DNA of 64,000 nucleotides from a bacterium (GTDB taxonomy: Bacteria; Planctomycetota; Planctomycetia; Pirellulales; Pirellulaceae), in NCBI GenBank assembly GCA_030430075.1, contig JAUIGN010000005.1, forward strand, positions 248,001 through 312,000. Reading direction: 5' to 3'. Below the pieces are notes generated by a model that had not been told where the DNA came from, searched no databases, and worked only from the letters and a program-made list of their open reading frames with translations. Both the position numbers and the translations under genes were made by a program. Below are positions 28,801 through 38,400 of the stretch, piece after piece (the first letter of the stretch is position 1; every line of letters starts with the position of its first letter).

Positions 28801-31597
28801 CGTCACCATAGTCGACGGCTTTCATGTTGCCGAAGTCGAGCGTCAGGTCGAGCGTTCCGCTGGTGACACTGACGGTGTGTGCTTGATCCTCGCCGCCGGG
28901 GAGGGTTTGCACCCAGCCCGGCACGTTGACTTCGCGAACCTTGAACGTACCGTTTCGATCGATGCTCAACCGGTAGCTTCCATCCTCCTGCGTGATCGCG
29001 GCGGGTTCGCCGAGGTCCAGGTGGTGGTCATCGTCGTAGTCGACATACAGCCAGATACCGCCGATCCCCGGTTCCCCTTCATCCCGGCGCCCGTCGCCGT
29101 CAATGTCGTGGAACTTGAACCCGAGGCTGGCCGTACTGTCTTCACGAATCCCGAAGTCGACGCCGTCGACGGTTTCGCCGAAGTCGATGTCGACCGTATG
29201 CGTATCGTTGTTCGGCGGGAACGTCTGCTCGCGATCCTGCTGCAGTGTTTCACCGACCTGCAGGACGGCGGGCGCATACAGCTCAAACGAGTATTCTCCG
29301 TTCGCGTCAGTCGTCGTAAACGGTTCCTGCGGGCTCCGCTGGCCGTCGTTGTTGAGGTCAATGAAGACCTCCCAGTCCGCGATGCCCGGTTCATTGTCGC
29401 GAACGCCGTTGTTATTGGCGTCGTCCCAGACCGTTCCCGTGATGAAGGACGGGTTCGGCGGCATGTCGTACGCGGCGCGAACCTGGTTGGACAGCGAGGC
29501 GAGCGGTCCGTCGGTGGTGTCGTCGTCGGCACTGAAGCCCATTCCGCGGCGGGCAAATGCTTCCCAGATTTCCTTGTGGTTCACGCCCTGGTTCTCGATG
29601 AAGTCCGCCCGCAAGATGGCGTCCCTGGCTTCCAGGAAGGAGGGATTATCCACCTGCAGCGAGATTCCCGACATGACCAGTTGGAAGGCCAGGTTGTTAC
29701 CACCGGTCCCTTCATAGAGGTCCGGGTCAAAACCGTATTTTTCGACGAGCAGCCATTGCAAGTCCCACAACGCCTGGGCCCAGATCTCTCCCGAATTGTG
29801 AATCTCGTCGTTGGGAATCGCGCCGCCGCCGCCATTGTAGTCGGCAAAGGTGAGCGGGTTGATCGACATGTCAAAGCTGTAGGGGAAACGGCGAATTCCC
29901 GTATCGGTCAGCGGGTTGGGCCCCATCAGGTAGGTCCCCACGGGATAGGCATCGCCCGGCAGGTCGGACTCCCGTTGGAGAACGTGGAGACCAAAGTAGT
30001 CACTCCACCCCTCGCCCAAGCCACCGCTCTGTAACGTGTTCAAGGCGCCGACGTTGGCGGGGCCGCCCGTCATCCGGTTCGTTACCCCGTGGCCATATTC
30101 GTGAACGATGACGTCGACGGCCATCGTTCCGTCGCGACGCGGATTGTACTGGGGTGTTAGCGTGCCGAAGCCCGTGTCGTCTTGAATGAAGTCCGACAAG
30201 TCGAGGTCGAACGTGAACATCGACATGGTGGGACTTTGGCCGTCGGGTGGGGTGGCCATAAAGGCGTTATTGCCCGCGCCGGCCACGTTGTCGTCACCGA
30301 CTTGACCCAAGGCGAGGACCGGGTCGCCACCCAGACCACGTTGCGTGTAGTTGTGGATTTGGAAGTTGCCCGCCTCTTCCGTAAAGCCGGCGGCGGCGAA
30401 CACATCGTGCGAGATGTTATTCCAGACGAAGAGATTCGTGATGGCGGCATCCGTGAAAGCGACGGGACCGGCGGCCGCATTCAGCGGAAAGTCGAATATC
30501 AGGTTCGGGCCGCCCTGCGGACGAAGACTGGCCGGCGGGTTCCCCAGTCCGACCACCCCAGCACGGTCCTCGACAGCGTCCACGTTGTTGCCGCGGGTGT
30601 CAAAGAACTCCGGGCCGGCCTGGCCGTTGGCATCATGCCAACCAAAGGGAGAAAAGCGGGGACTCGCGGGGTCCACCAGAATTTCGCGACCCGTACCGTC
30701 AACATGGCTTTCGTTGGTGAGGCCGACGGCGTTGTACTGGGCGTTGGAGACCCAATCCTCAAAGTACAACGCGCCACCCCCTTCGGCACTCATGCTGGCC
30801 GAGTACCAATGTTCCTGCTCCAGAATCTGCACATTGAGATTCCAGGCCAATTCGACACCCGGTTGGCCGCCGTTGTCGATCGGCACATAAACCAATTCGG
30901 CTTTGACGTTTTGATCTGCCAGGCCACCGGTCGAAAGCAGCGTCTTGCTGGACGTGCCGCCTTCAAAGTCAACCACGGTCGGATCGGAGGTCAGCTCAAA
31001 ACCGAACTCTTGTGCAAACTGGCTGTAGGCACCTGCAGCGCCCAAAGACGCCTGCGAACCGCCGGGCCCCGAATTCTGGAGGTTGGGCACAAAGGTGCTC
31101 GAAACGTCCAGAATGCGGCCGTCCGACATCACATTGACAAGGATGTTCGCGGCTTGCACCTCCAGCCCGTTGTGGGTCTGACGCAAGGCAATGTGCGTCA
31201 CGCCGTTCTGCGGACTGGTGTACTCGGACTTGACCAGGGCACTATCGATGTCGCTCGACGTCAGACCAAAGCGGCCCGCATTTTGCCGTAAGTAGCTGAG
31301 CGCGATACCGAGGGGGTCGCCTGATCGGGGGGGCGTCAGGAAGCCGCCGGAGTTTCCTTCGTACCGTCGAGGGGCCGAATAGAGGATTCCCACCTGGTGG
31401 TCGTGGCCGCCCGGACCGTCATCGGCGAATGGAACCAAGCCCTCGCCCTCAGCACCGAAATCGGTCGGCGTGATGGCCAGCAATCGGCGATCTTCCAGTG
31501 GTTCGAAGAGCATGCGCCGTCGCTGGGTCGCTGGAGAGGCGGCGTGACGTTTCTTGTGCATATTGAGACGACTTTTGACCCGATTGGCTGAATTCAC
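25820..31597 (-). CDS. Fungalysin-like (M36) secreted metalloprotease with GEVED, Ig-like, cohesin-like and dockerin modules
   Basis: The 1,925-residue protein begins with a basic stretch and the planctomycete signal F-E-P-L-E-D-R-R-L-L-A (residues 31-41). A propeptide-like (FTP) region follows at about 85-180. The M36 catalytic domain has V-H-E-Y-G-H-G-V-T near residue 500 and the downstream ligand G-E-G-W-S-D-Y-F near 533. Then come two Cna-B/SdrD-like repeats (about 710-900), a GEVED domain (about 930-1090), Ig-like domains, two cohesin-like domains (about 1300-1465 and 1570-1735), and a dockerin pair split by a G-E-G-E linker (1750-1830). GTG at 31597 is chosen because AGGGG lies seven bases upstream; the first ATG (31561) has no such site. 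It is probably exported and autoprocessed, acting on extracellular protein. M36 and the signal are clear; the cohesin-like call is weaker. Confidence 0.9.
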   Translation of the reverse strand: MNSANRVKSRLNMHKKRHAASPATQRRRMLFEPLEDRRLLAITPTDFGAEGEGLVPFADDGPGGHDHQVGILYSAPRRYEGNSGGFLTPPRSGDPLGIALSYLRQNAGRFGLTSSDIDSALVKSEYTSPQNGVTHIALRQTHNGLEVQAANILVNVMSDGRILDVSSTFVPNLQNSGPGGSQASLGAAGAYSQFAQEFGFELTSDPTVVDFEGGTSSKTLLSTGGLADQNVKAELVYVPIDNGGQPGVELAWNLNVQILEQEHWYSASMSAEGGGALYFEDWVSNAQYNAVGLTNESHVDGTGREILVDPASPRFSPFGWHDANGQAGPEFFDTRGNNVDAVEDRAGVVGLGNPPASLRPQGGPNLIFDFPLNAAAGPVAFTDAAITNLFVWNNISHDVFAAAGFTEEAGNFQIHNYTQRGLGGDPVLALGQVGDDNVAGAGNNAFMATPPDGQSPTMSMFTFDLDLSDFIQDDTGFGTLTPQYNPRRDGTMAVDVIVHEYGHGVTNRMTGGPANVGALNTLQSGGLGEGWSDYFGLHVLQRESDLPGDAYPVGTYLMGPNPLTDTGIRRFPYSFDMSINPLTFADYNGGGGAIPNDEIHNSGEIWAQALWDLQWLLVEKYGFDPDLYEGTGGNNLAFQLVMSGISLQVDNPSFLEARDAILRADFIENQGVNHKEIWEAFARRGMGFSADDDTTDGPLASLSNQVRAAYDMPPNPSFITGTVWDDANNNGVRDNEPGIADWEVFIDLNNDGQRSPQEPFTTTDANGEYSFELYAPAVLQVGETLQQDREQTFPPNNDTHTVDIDFGETVDGVDFGIREDSTASLGFKFHDIDGDGRRDEGEPGIGGIWLYVDYDDDHHLDLGEPAAITQEDGSYRLSIDRNGTFKVREVNVPGWVQTLPGGEDQAHTVSVTSGTLDLTLDFGNMKAVDYGDAPDSYGTTVAADGASHGMLAGLTIGNFFDVEPDGIPTDDATGDDVDDFPNDEDGVVFNDIFFPGSSSEITVQLNTGTNAPARFNAWFDFNGDGDFDDADEHAIVADRKSTGEYTYVINVPADAATGQTYARFRFGYESTLGPTGHATAGEVEDYVVQILNDRPDAIDDAVEVEQNSTANLLDLLANDISSFNGPIFISAVGTPDRGGRVTISAAGDFVTYSPLEDFFGNESFTYTISDQSGVMDTAKVSVTVLPPFDDPFAIDDSFQVTTNTSQNSLNVLVNDIAGNFPAIELVEVGSANLGFVQINRAGTPDPEDDFLEYTPNAGVSGTDQFTYTIQNQRPISEGGPVQATAQVTVHITPGSEADDVVQYRVQTTDLAGTPLNVIESGEQFLLQVYVQDLRDDDGDGTPVDRRGVAAAYLDVLYDFRLVSVAGAIEYGPEYTNAVSGSVGLPGILDEVGALQTSISDPLGADEVLLFQVPMSANSIGDAVFKGDPADITPNNDTLLFEPPSPVQIPEQRFVNSDTPAAPKLAHTLRIRGDAGLTAVDNTFHVDPGSSGNVLDVLTNDFSNSPPLTITSVGPRSDGGTVIITNGGTRLTYSPAFGFSGTEQFTYTVSNGENQTATATVSVQVGTNFRDVNYRIETTNSSGTVLTEIEEGSSFQLRIYGQDLRADDGNADGVDRRGIFAAYLDVLVDSDLVSTVFKPPTVQDPRNFLNTGGPEYDTNGLSGTSLVNIIDEYGAFQNGTQPLGPTEQLLGIITLEADAPGLAEFFVDPADLSPLHDTLLFEPTDPVDIDRINLGLTSINITAAAGGEGEFVFQNPRNPYDVDDNGEVTPRDVLLGVNRINARSAAGGEGEGGVTYYYDVNGDGYQTPNDILQVVNHINNNLLASSGGEGEGEGSYGDMESDELTAQFGGPALIVSQPQYADRSTPATAADSSPTVPTKPVQPAEQDRDALFANWDRDREAQEELDLDSLYHDYAADLAWSGGLKE

Positions 31598-32145
31598 TAC
31601 GAGACCCCTGTTGGGATGGCCAAGACGTGGGTGATTAGGCGAAATTTGACTGCTATTGACAGTCTAGTTACACACCTGGATTAAATCCACTGATTTGCAG
31701 AAACTACCGTGTCACTTAGAGTTCCGTGCTTATCACCGTCGGAATAATCCACACAAATGATCCCCCCGATCGCAGTGTCTTGCGATCCCGGGACGGAACA
31801 GACAACAAGCAGACAAGGTGTTGGCTTGCACAGAATGGGCAAGATGGTTAAGGGGAGCCTGTCGATTATAAACCGGCAGTGGAACCTGTCAACGAAATCC
31901 TCGCCCCTGCGGTGGTTCGGCTATCGCCGCACGGCGCCTTGCGGAGGTCGCCAGGACTCGGTTTTCCGTACGCTGTCCATGGCACCGTCGCCGCTCGCGC
32001 GCTCACGAGCGAACCGACCCACAACCGGGTAACGCCAGTTTAGACGAGACGTTGATCGAGCGCGTTCCCTGGCTGACCGGGAAAATCCAAGCTGCTCGAT
32101 GCGCTTTTGAGGGGCTGCCCGCCGCGGACAGCGGACAGTGATGCG
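31598..32145. other. Intergenic region upstream of the M36 protease gene
   Basis: The AT-rich part (31640-31700) should hold the minus-strand promoter of the protease. A short inverted repeat GACTG-ctattga-CAGTC lies at 31648-31664. I cannot place promoter boxes with confidence, and no gene is supported here. Confidence 0.4.
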
Positions 32146-32330
32146 GATGATTCATGAACGAACAACCGCTCTGTGCAAGCCGTTTTGCCGCCACCGTTTG
32201 TAGCGAAGCTGCTCAAATCGCAGCGCAAATCAACCGAAACCCGTTGGCGTTCGGTTTGTGCCGTTTTCCACGAACCCGGGCGAACGCCCAACGGCTGATG
32301 AATGAACGGCTGATGAATGAACGGCGGATA
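32146..32330 (+). repeat. Dispersed intergenic repeat, copy A
   Basis: It starts GATGATTCATGAACG and ends CGAACGCCCAACGGCTGATGAA, with its last 15 bases (ACGGCTGATGAATGA) duplicated in tandem at 32291-32320. It aligns to copy B at 47169 without gaps for about 120 bases at roughly 60% identity by hand, with its tail nearly identical. The open frame from 32154 matches the one in copy B at about 17 of 48 residues. Confidence 0.7.
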
Positions 32331-32365
32331 CCGTCCAATGGCTGATCAATCATCTGGGGTAACGC

Positions 32366-32400
32366 GAAACGCCCACCTCGAGCGGGGTGGGCGTTTTCTT
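32366..32400 (-). terminator. Bidirectional intrinsic terminator downstream of the BBP7 gene
   Basis: CGCCCACC (32370-32377) and GGTGGGCG (32386-32393) form a perfect eight-base stem. It is flanked by TTTTCTT on the plus side and, on the minus strand, followed by TTTCG. It lies about 110 bases after the barrel gene's stop codon. Confidence 0.7.
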
Positions 32401-32507
32401 CGAGCCAGGCGGCGATGGCCGGGTGGCGATTTCGTTGAGCTTTCGTTTCCGTGAAGTGGATTACGCTGGGATCGCCCAGCGTCGGCCGGGACTCTGCCAG
32501 CCCTGGC

Positions 32508-34343
32508 CTACCATTGCCATTCCAGACCGGCAAAGCCGCCATGATAGAAGGCACTGCCGTTGTCGTTGGAACCAGGCGTGCGGGCGATTGGCCCTGGAAA
32601 GATCACGTTGGGCGGCGTCGAGTTGAACTGCTCGGGAGCCAGGGCGACACCGTCGATGTAGATCAGCGAGTAACCGGCTCGCAGCGTCCAGTTCGGGTTG
32701 ACACGCCAGATCGCCATCAGGTTGGCGTCGGTGATGACCGCGATGTCGTTCATCCCCACGCTTTCGTTATACGTATTGTTGGGCTCGGTGACGTCGATCA
32801 CGGTGGTTTGGTTGGCGTAGTTGCCGTAGGCACCGGCCTTCAGTTCGCCACCGAATTTGACGCCCGGGATGATGGTGCTCCACAGGTCGGCACCCAGTTG
32901 AAAACCGGTCAGACTGTTGCGAGCTCGAATGTTGTAGTCCATCGTGCCACCCGGCTCGACGACGGTGGGGTCCGGATCGATGTCGTCCCGACCTTGCGTG
33001 AAGTATTGAAAATCCTCCAGCAGGTACAGGTAGCGAACGCCCATCAGGAACGAAGCTTGCACGCGGCAGTTGGGTGCCGTCCAGCGACGACGGAAGTTCA
33101 TCTCGAAGTTATCGAGGCTGGAGGAGTACGAAATCGAGTGGAAGATGGCGTTGTCCGTCTGCGGAAACCCGCCCGGCGGAAAAGTCGCGAACTGGCTCAT
33201 GGGAGAGAACAGCCCGCCGTTCAGGTCCATCCGGTTATCCGTGTCCGACCAGCTAAAGAGGCCGAAGTAAGTGAATTCGGCGGTCGCGGTCGCCAAGACC
33301 TGGATGGCCGCATTCATGCGGACACCGATTTTCTCGTCGAATTCCAGGTCGTCGGTGCTCATGATGATGTTCGGATCCGGGCCGGGCCCGTCCGCGGTAA
33401 AGTCGATCCGCCGCGACGTCTCTTCGCGTGCCAGGTACATGGCATCCATCGTGACGTCATACCAGCGGGGAGCACACTGTCCACCTTCGGCATAAGGGAG
33501 GAACCGGCTGAGCAGGCCTGCCAGGAAGCCACCGCCGTGACCTGCACCGTATCCGCCCCCCAGGCCGCAGTTGGAACAGCCGACGCCGCCACAACCGCAA
33601 AACGTCTGTCCGCCCGGTTGGCCGGCCGGTCCGGCGATGCCCCCGATTCCGGGTGGCAGCATTTGCGGATGTGAGTAGCCCGCCTGCATGGCGTAGCCAT
33701 TGGAGTGGGGTGGTCCAGGGGGAAGGCCCATTGGAGGAGCAGGATACATGCCCGGTGAAGCGGGAAACGCCGGAGGCTGCCCATACGCTGTCGGCAGCGG
33801 CCCGGGCATTGCGGCCGGGGTCGGCTGACCATAGCCCGCCTGAGGAGCCGGGTAACCGGCGGGTACCACTCCGTATGCTGGATAGGGAGACGCACCTGTC
33901 GCTGTCATGTACGGAAGGGGCGGCCCGCTGGCTCCGGAACTTGCCATCGCCAACGGTGTCTGATTCTGACCGGCGCCAACCGGTTGGCCGGCCATTCCCT
34001 GCGGCAGCGGCCCCACCTCCGGTAACTGTGCGACATCCAGGGCATTGCCCGGTTGAGCACCAACCACCTGGATACCCGTATCGGACAGCGGTGCCGGCAC
34101 CAACGGTGCCGGCGTTCCAGCCGGCGTCGGACTGATCGCCTGATCGCCGTTCACTGGGAAGGAAGAAGCACGTGAGGCGGACGGTCCCGCTGTTCCAGGC
34201 GTCCCCGCCTCATCAACCGAGGTCGCTGATTGGGGATTCAGGTCTTGACCACCTGGAAGCGACTGTGCCTGTGCTCCAGACGCACCGACCGCCAATGCAG
34301 CGGTCGACAACAAAGCCAGGAAGCACTTCCTTACAGTTTTCAT
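32508..34343 (-). CDS. BBP7-family (DUF1551) outer-membrane beta-barrel protein
   Basis: The 611-residue protein starts at ATG 34343, which has GGAG eight bases upstream; the longer frame before it is untranslated leader. A signal peptide ends A-Q-A before Q-S (about residue 26). Residues 30-240 are Pro/Gly/Ala-rich low-complexity sequence, followed by a cysteine cluster (C-G-C-G-G-V-G-C-S-N-C). The barrel region (about 290-611) has alternating strands and ends in an aromatic residue (L-E-W-Q-W), as the terminal signal of barrel proteins requires. It is a planctomycete family of unproven function, presumably a porin or outer-membrane structural protein. The gene has its own terminator and appears to be a single-gene transcript. 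Confidence 0.88.
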   Translation of the reverse strand: MKTVRKCFLALLSTAALAVGASGAQAQSLPGGQDLNPQSATSVDEAGTPGTAGPSASRASSFPVNGDQAISPTPAGTPAPLVPAPLSDTGIQVVGAQPGNALDVAQLPEVGPLPQGMAGQPVGAGQNQTPLAMASSGASGPPLPYMTATGASPYPAYGVVPAGYPAPQAGYGQPTPAAMPGPLPTAYGQPPAFPASPGMYPAPPMGLPPGPPHSNGYAMQAGYSHPQMLPPGIGGIAGPAGQPGGQTFCGCGGVGCSNCGLGGGYGAGHGGGFLAGLLSRFLPYAEGGQCAPRWYDVTMDAMYLAREETSRRIDFTADGPGPDPNIIMSTDDLEFDEKIGVRMNAAIQVLATATAEFTYFGLFSWSDTDNRMDLNGGLFSPMSQFATFPPGGFPQTDNAIFHSISYSSSLDNFEMNFRRRWTAPNCRVQASFLMGVRYLYLLEDFQYFTQGRDDIDPDPTVVEPGGTMDYNIRARNSLTGFQLGADLWSTIIPGVKFGGELKAGAYGNYANQTTVIDVTEPNNTYNESVGMNDIAVITDANLMAIWRVNPNWTLRAGYSLIYIDGVALAPEQFNSTPPNVIFPGPIARTPGSNDNGSAFYHGGFAGLEWQW

Positions 34344-34704
34344 CGGGACTTCTCCGCTATGCAAGATGAAACTCCAACGGATTCCGATCGGAATCAGGCC
34401 CCACGAGGTCGGTTGATCGTTGCCATCCACACGAAACGACTCACCCGCAAAACTCGCTGGAATTAACTATCGGTCCGGCACAAAGCGTAAAACCACTTCG
34501 ATCCGCTTTCTCCGAATAGTGACCTTAATCGGCAGACTCACCCACGAACTCCTGCGTTTCCTGATTTTCAGGGTCGGCAGACCGATCTTTTCCTGAACCC
34601 CTTCCAGGTCGCTCGGTAAATGGGGGGAATGGGTGGAGTGGGTTTGGCTTGCGGGGGGTTGGGTAATGATCGTGCCCGGGACGCGGGGGGCGATGAGCGC
34701 GGGG

Positions 34705-34851
34705 CGCTTGCTGGGTTGGGTGCGGGACGAGCTGGGTTGTGCGCGGGAGGAACTGGGTTGTGCGCCGGTCGAGCTGGGTTGGGTGCGGGACGAGCTGGGT
34801 TGTGCGCGGGAGGAACTGGGTTGTGCGCGGGAGGAACTGGGCTGTGCGCGG
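34705..34851 (-). repeat. 21-base tandem array, about 6.5 units
   Basis: Six full units start at 34726, 34747, 34768, 34789, 34810 and 34831, with a diverged partial unit before them. Plus-strand units read GAGGAACTGGGTTGTGCGCGG or close variants. The array starts at the hairpin element 34849-34890 and runs away from it on the minus strand. Confidence 0.85.
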
Positions 34852-34890
34852 GTCTCTGACCCCGCACCGGCGGTGACCGTCAGGTCTCCC
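34849..34890 (-). repeat. Two-hairpin dispersed element, copy 1
   Basis: On the minus strand: GGGA, then hairpin GACC-tgac-GGTC, a GC spacer, then hairpin GGGTC-aga-GACCC and CGCGC. The stems match the other three copies while the loops differ. Confidence 0.65.
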
Positions 34891-34925
34891 TTCGCGCCGC
34901 CGGCTTTTTCCGGCGAGTGGGTGGG

Positions 34926-34967
34926 GGGAGACCTTCGGTCGGCGGTTTCGGCGAGGTCATGAGACCT
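34926..34967 (+). repeat. Two-hairpin dispersed element, copy 2
   Basis: GGGA, hairpin GACC-ttc-GGTC, GGCGGTTTCGGCG, then hairpin AGGTC-atga-GACCT. The second stem has a compensatory G-C to A-T change relative to copies 3 and 4. Confidence 0.7.
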
Positions 34968-35241
34968 GCGCCGAGCAGTCCCGCAGCGACCTGCGCCGAG
35001 CGGCCCCGCAGCGATCTGCGCAGAGCGGCCCCGCAGCGATCTGCGCAGAGCGGCCCCGCAGCGACCTGTGCCGAGCAGCCCCGCAGCGACCTGCGCCGAG
35101 CGGCCCCGCAGCGACCTGCGCCGAGCAGCCCCGCAGCGACCTGCGCCGAGCAGCTCCGCAGCGACCTGCGCCGAGCAGCCCCGCAGCGACCTGCGCTGCG
35201 CGGTGCCGCAGCGATCTGTGCCGCGCAGCGTCGCAGTGACC
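34967..35241 (+). repeat. 25-base tandem array, 11 units
   Basis: Eleven contiguous units of exactly 25 bases follow copy 2 with no spacers. Each is close to TGCGCCGAGCAGCCCCGCAG plus CGACC. Differences are mostly single substitutions, and the last two units are more diverged. This is a direct-repeat array, not a CRISPR. Confidence 0.9.
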
Positions 35242-35423
35242 TGCATTGCGTCACGGAGCCGTGGCGTCGCCAATGACCCGTGGCGGGTAGGTCTCCTGGC
35301 GCGGGTCATTGTGTGGCTGCCCCTGAAATCGGCTCCCCTGAAATCGGTCCAAGTTGTTGCGAAAACGCGGCTGGCTTGCCAGAATCTAACGGGGACAGCC
35401 ACGTAAACAAGGGAGGCGGGCGG

Positions 35424-38400
35424 ATGGCCCAAGCCAAATTGATCGAATCGCTTGACACGTTCCTTGACGTCTTGGAAAAGAGCAAGCTGTTTGCGGCGGA
35501 ACAGGTTTCAAAATTCCGCCAAGACCTCGACGGGGCGTCAACGCCACCGATCGAGATCGCTCGCAAGTTGGTCAAGAACCGCAAGCTGACCAAGTGGCAA
35601 GCCGGGCAACTCCTGGCGGGCCACGCGCGCCTGCGGTTGGGCAAGTATGTCCTCCGCGACCAGTTAGGTAAGGGGCGTCTGGGCACACTGTTTCTGGCGC
35701 ATGATGAAAAGGGCCGTCGTTTGGTCGCGCTCCGCCTGTTGTCTAAGGAGGCTGCGTCGGATCCCGCCCGAGTCAAGCAGTGCGTGGCTGCGGCGCAAGC
35801 GGCGGCCGTGGTGGAGCACCCACAGGTTGCTCGCGTCTTCGAGGTCAACGGAGACTCTGAGCGACCCGTGGTGATCTCCGAGTATGTCGATGGAGCCGAC
35901 CTGCAGTCACGTGTCGAGGAAGATGGCCCGCTGACAGCGGAGCGAGCGAGACGGTACCTGGAACAGGCCGTTGCCGGGCTGACGGCGGCCCACGACCAAC
36001 AGGTCGTCCATGGCAGCCTGGCTCCCTCTCGATTGCTCGTCCAGTCAGACGACAACCTGCAGATCGTCGACTGGGGCCTTGCCCCGCTCGGTGACGGCGA
36101 AGCTGGCTTTTTGCCGCCCGAGGCGAAGCCCGGTCAGCCGGCGTCCGTGGCCACCGACGTCTATTCGCTCGGCGCAAGCATCCGCTATTGCCTGACCGGC
36201 CAGGTTCCGTCCGCCGAGTCGACGGCCGCTGGAGGCGACCAGGGGGCGGGTCGCTTGTTGGAACTATGCCAGGCAATGATGGCGACCGATGTGGCAGAAC
36301 GGCCGGCGTCGATGCGTGATATCGCATCCCGCCTCAGTGCGCTGGACTCTCCGGAGGTTGCCAACCTCGAGGAAGTAGAACTCGAGCCGCTGGCGTTGGA
36401 ACCGAATGACATGGACGCCGGCGAGCTTGTGGATGACCCTCAGTCCGAAGCGGCAACCGCACTGGATGACCGGGCAGCCCCGGCCAAAGCACGTCCGCAG
36501 GATAAACCGCCGCAACCGACCGAAGCCGAGACTGGTTCGGGCGAGGACCGAGGTGGCGCGCCCTTGCCTGAGATCGAAGTGGCTGATGCCCACAAGACGG
36601 CACCGATCGCCGACACGGCGGCGTTTCAGATCTCGACCGGGAAAGAGTCCAGCGGCGGGCCGGTCGGAGACTTCAAGATCAGTACGAAGCGCAAGAAGAA
36701 GAAGGCCAAGCCGTCGCGTACGACACAGCCTGCCTCCACCGACGAAGACGTTGCGGCCACCACGGAGCAAGCGGCCGCGCCGGCAAAGCAGGTGCGTCGT
36801 GCTGCCGGCAAAGCGGCCTCTCAACCGACGCCGCAGCCGGAAACGCCTGCATCCGAGCCGTCCCAAGCGGCTGCCGCCGACGACACCGTGGAGCCCGCGG
36901 ACGGCCCCGTGGAGAAGGCCCAAAAGAAGAAGGCAGGCGGGCCACCCGTTGTGTTGATCATCGCCGGCGTCGCCCTGTTCGGTCTGATTTTCCTGGGTGG
37001 GTCCGCGGGACTGGCCGTCTGGTTCCTGATGTCGGGTGGAGAAGAGAAGGTCGTTGCTTCCGCCGCTGATCCGGAGGTTGCGGAGGCGAGTGGCGAGGCG
37101 GCGGCAGAAACGCCGGAGATCGATCCCGAGGACATCCCGCTGCAGCCGATCCTGGTTGATGACGAGCCTGCCGAGGCGGCGGACGAAGCAGCGTCCGACG
37201 ACGAAAGCAGCACATCGGCGGACACCCCATCGCCACCGGCGACCGGTGACGTTGCCGCCGCGCCCGCAGGGAGCGGGGACGACGCGCCGGTGACGCCCGA
37301 GGCAGGGGCAGCAACTCCGGACGTGCCGATGCCGGCAACACCTGAGGGCGGACTGGCTGCGGCTTCCGACACGGATGCCGAGCAACCCGCAGCGACTGCA
37401 CCCGCGCCCGCTGCGGCCGATGCCAGCACGGCGGCAACCGACGTGGAGAAAGCGGCGGAAGAAGAGGCCGCCGAAAAGAAAGCGCAAGCGGTCGCCGCCG
37501 CCGAGCAACTCAAGAAGGACGAGGCGGCGAAGAAGGCCGCAGCAGAGAAGAAGGCGGAGGAAGAAAAAAAGAAGAATGCCGGTCCGGTATTCGTCTTTCA
37601 ACCGACGATCGATCTTCCCGCCGTGCCCGCCGCCGGCGAGACCGCAGCACCGATCGAGTTAGGCAAGGTTAACATCGAGGAGACGGATGTGTGCTTCATC
37701 AGCATGACCGGCGGCGATTCCGCAGCTCGAGGTCGTGGCGAGTTTGCGCTTCGCAATGCGAACTCGGGCACCGCTCCACGCGATTGGGAGTTCGTGCTCA
37801 CCGATTCCGGCGCGGCAACCGTGATTGCCACGATGAGCTTGCCGGAAAACGGGCTGATGTTCCAATGGCTGCCGGCGGCGGCCGACAATCAGTACGCCAG
37901 CAACCTCCGAAATTGCAGTCTCAAAATCACGGCGGGGACCGCCAAGCCGTTGGAATTTGCCTTGCGAAGTCCGGTCGTCGGCGAGTCGCTGCCGATCGAC
38001 TTGACCAAGTCGACCATGCAGGGACGCTGGAACGTGGAGGCACCGCCGGACCCCAGTGCCCTGCAGATCTCCGCCAGCGTCAAGGGCTATAAGGTCGTCC
38101 TCGAGCCGCCTCAGCCCATCAGCGCCGTGAAAGGCACGCAATGGATCTACTTGGGCGACAACCAGGCGACGTCGGTCCTGGCACTGAAGATGGATTCGTC
38201 GGTTTCGGCGCGGGGCATTCAGGTCGCCTTGAAGCCCTACCTGACCATTCCGGGGCAGAAACCTGTGGCCTACAACAAGGCCACCAAAAAGAAGGTCACG
38301 CAGGAGCTGGCGCAGCGAAACACGCTGCAGTCGAAGGTGATCTTCTTTTCCGAGCAACTGAGCAAAGCGCCGAAGCAGCAGAAGCCGCAGATTCAGGCCC

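Larger units (their letters stand above)
34344..35423. other. Divergent intergenic region filled by two head-to-head repeat elements and their arrays
   Basis: This 1,080-base region separates the barrel gene (-) from the pseudokinase gene (+) and must hold both promoters. Its centre (34705-35241) is made of two oppositely oriented hairpin elements, each followed by its own tandem array. Long open frames cross it on both strands, but their residues simply translate the repeats (R-A-Q-P-S-S-S and C-A-E-Q-P-R-S-D-L-R patterns). Confidence 0.7.

Noticed and set aside
27629-30034. 801-residue plus-strand frame opposite the M36 protease gene
   Set aside because: It is the mirror of the real gene; it has no motif or start signal, and its repeated V-D-V/R-D patterns reflect the antisense of Asp/Gly-rich repeats.
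34967-35241. Possible CRISPR array
   Set aside because: The 25-base units are contiguous with no unique spacers, and no cas genes are present.
34467-35432. 321-residue minus-strand frame and several plus-strand frames
   Set aside because: They translate the 21- and 25-base arrays (units divisible by, or cycling through, three); no independent coding evidence.
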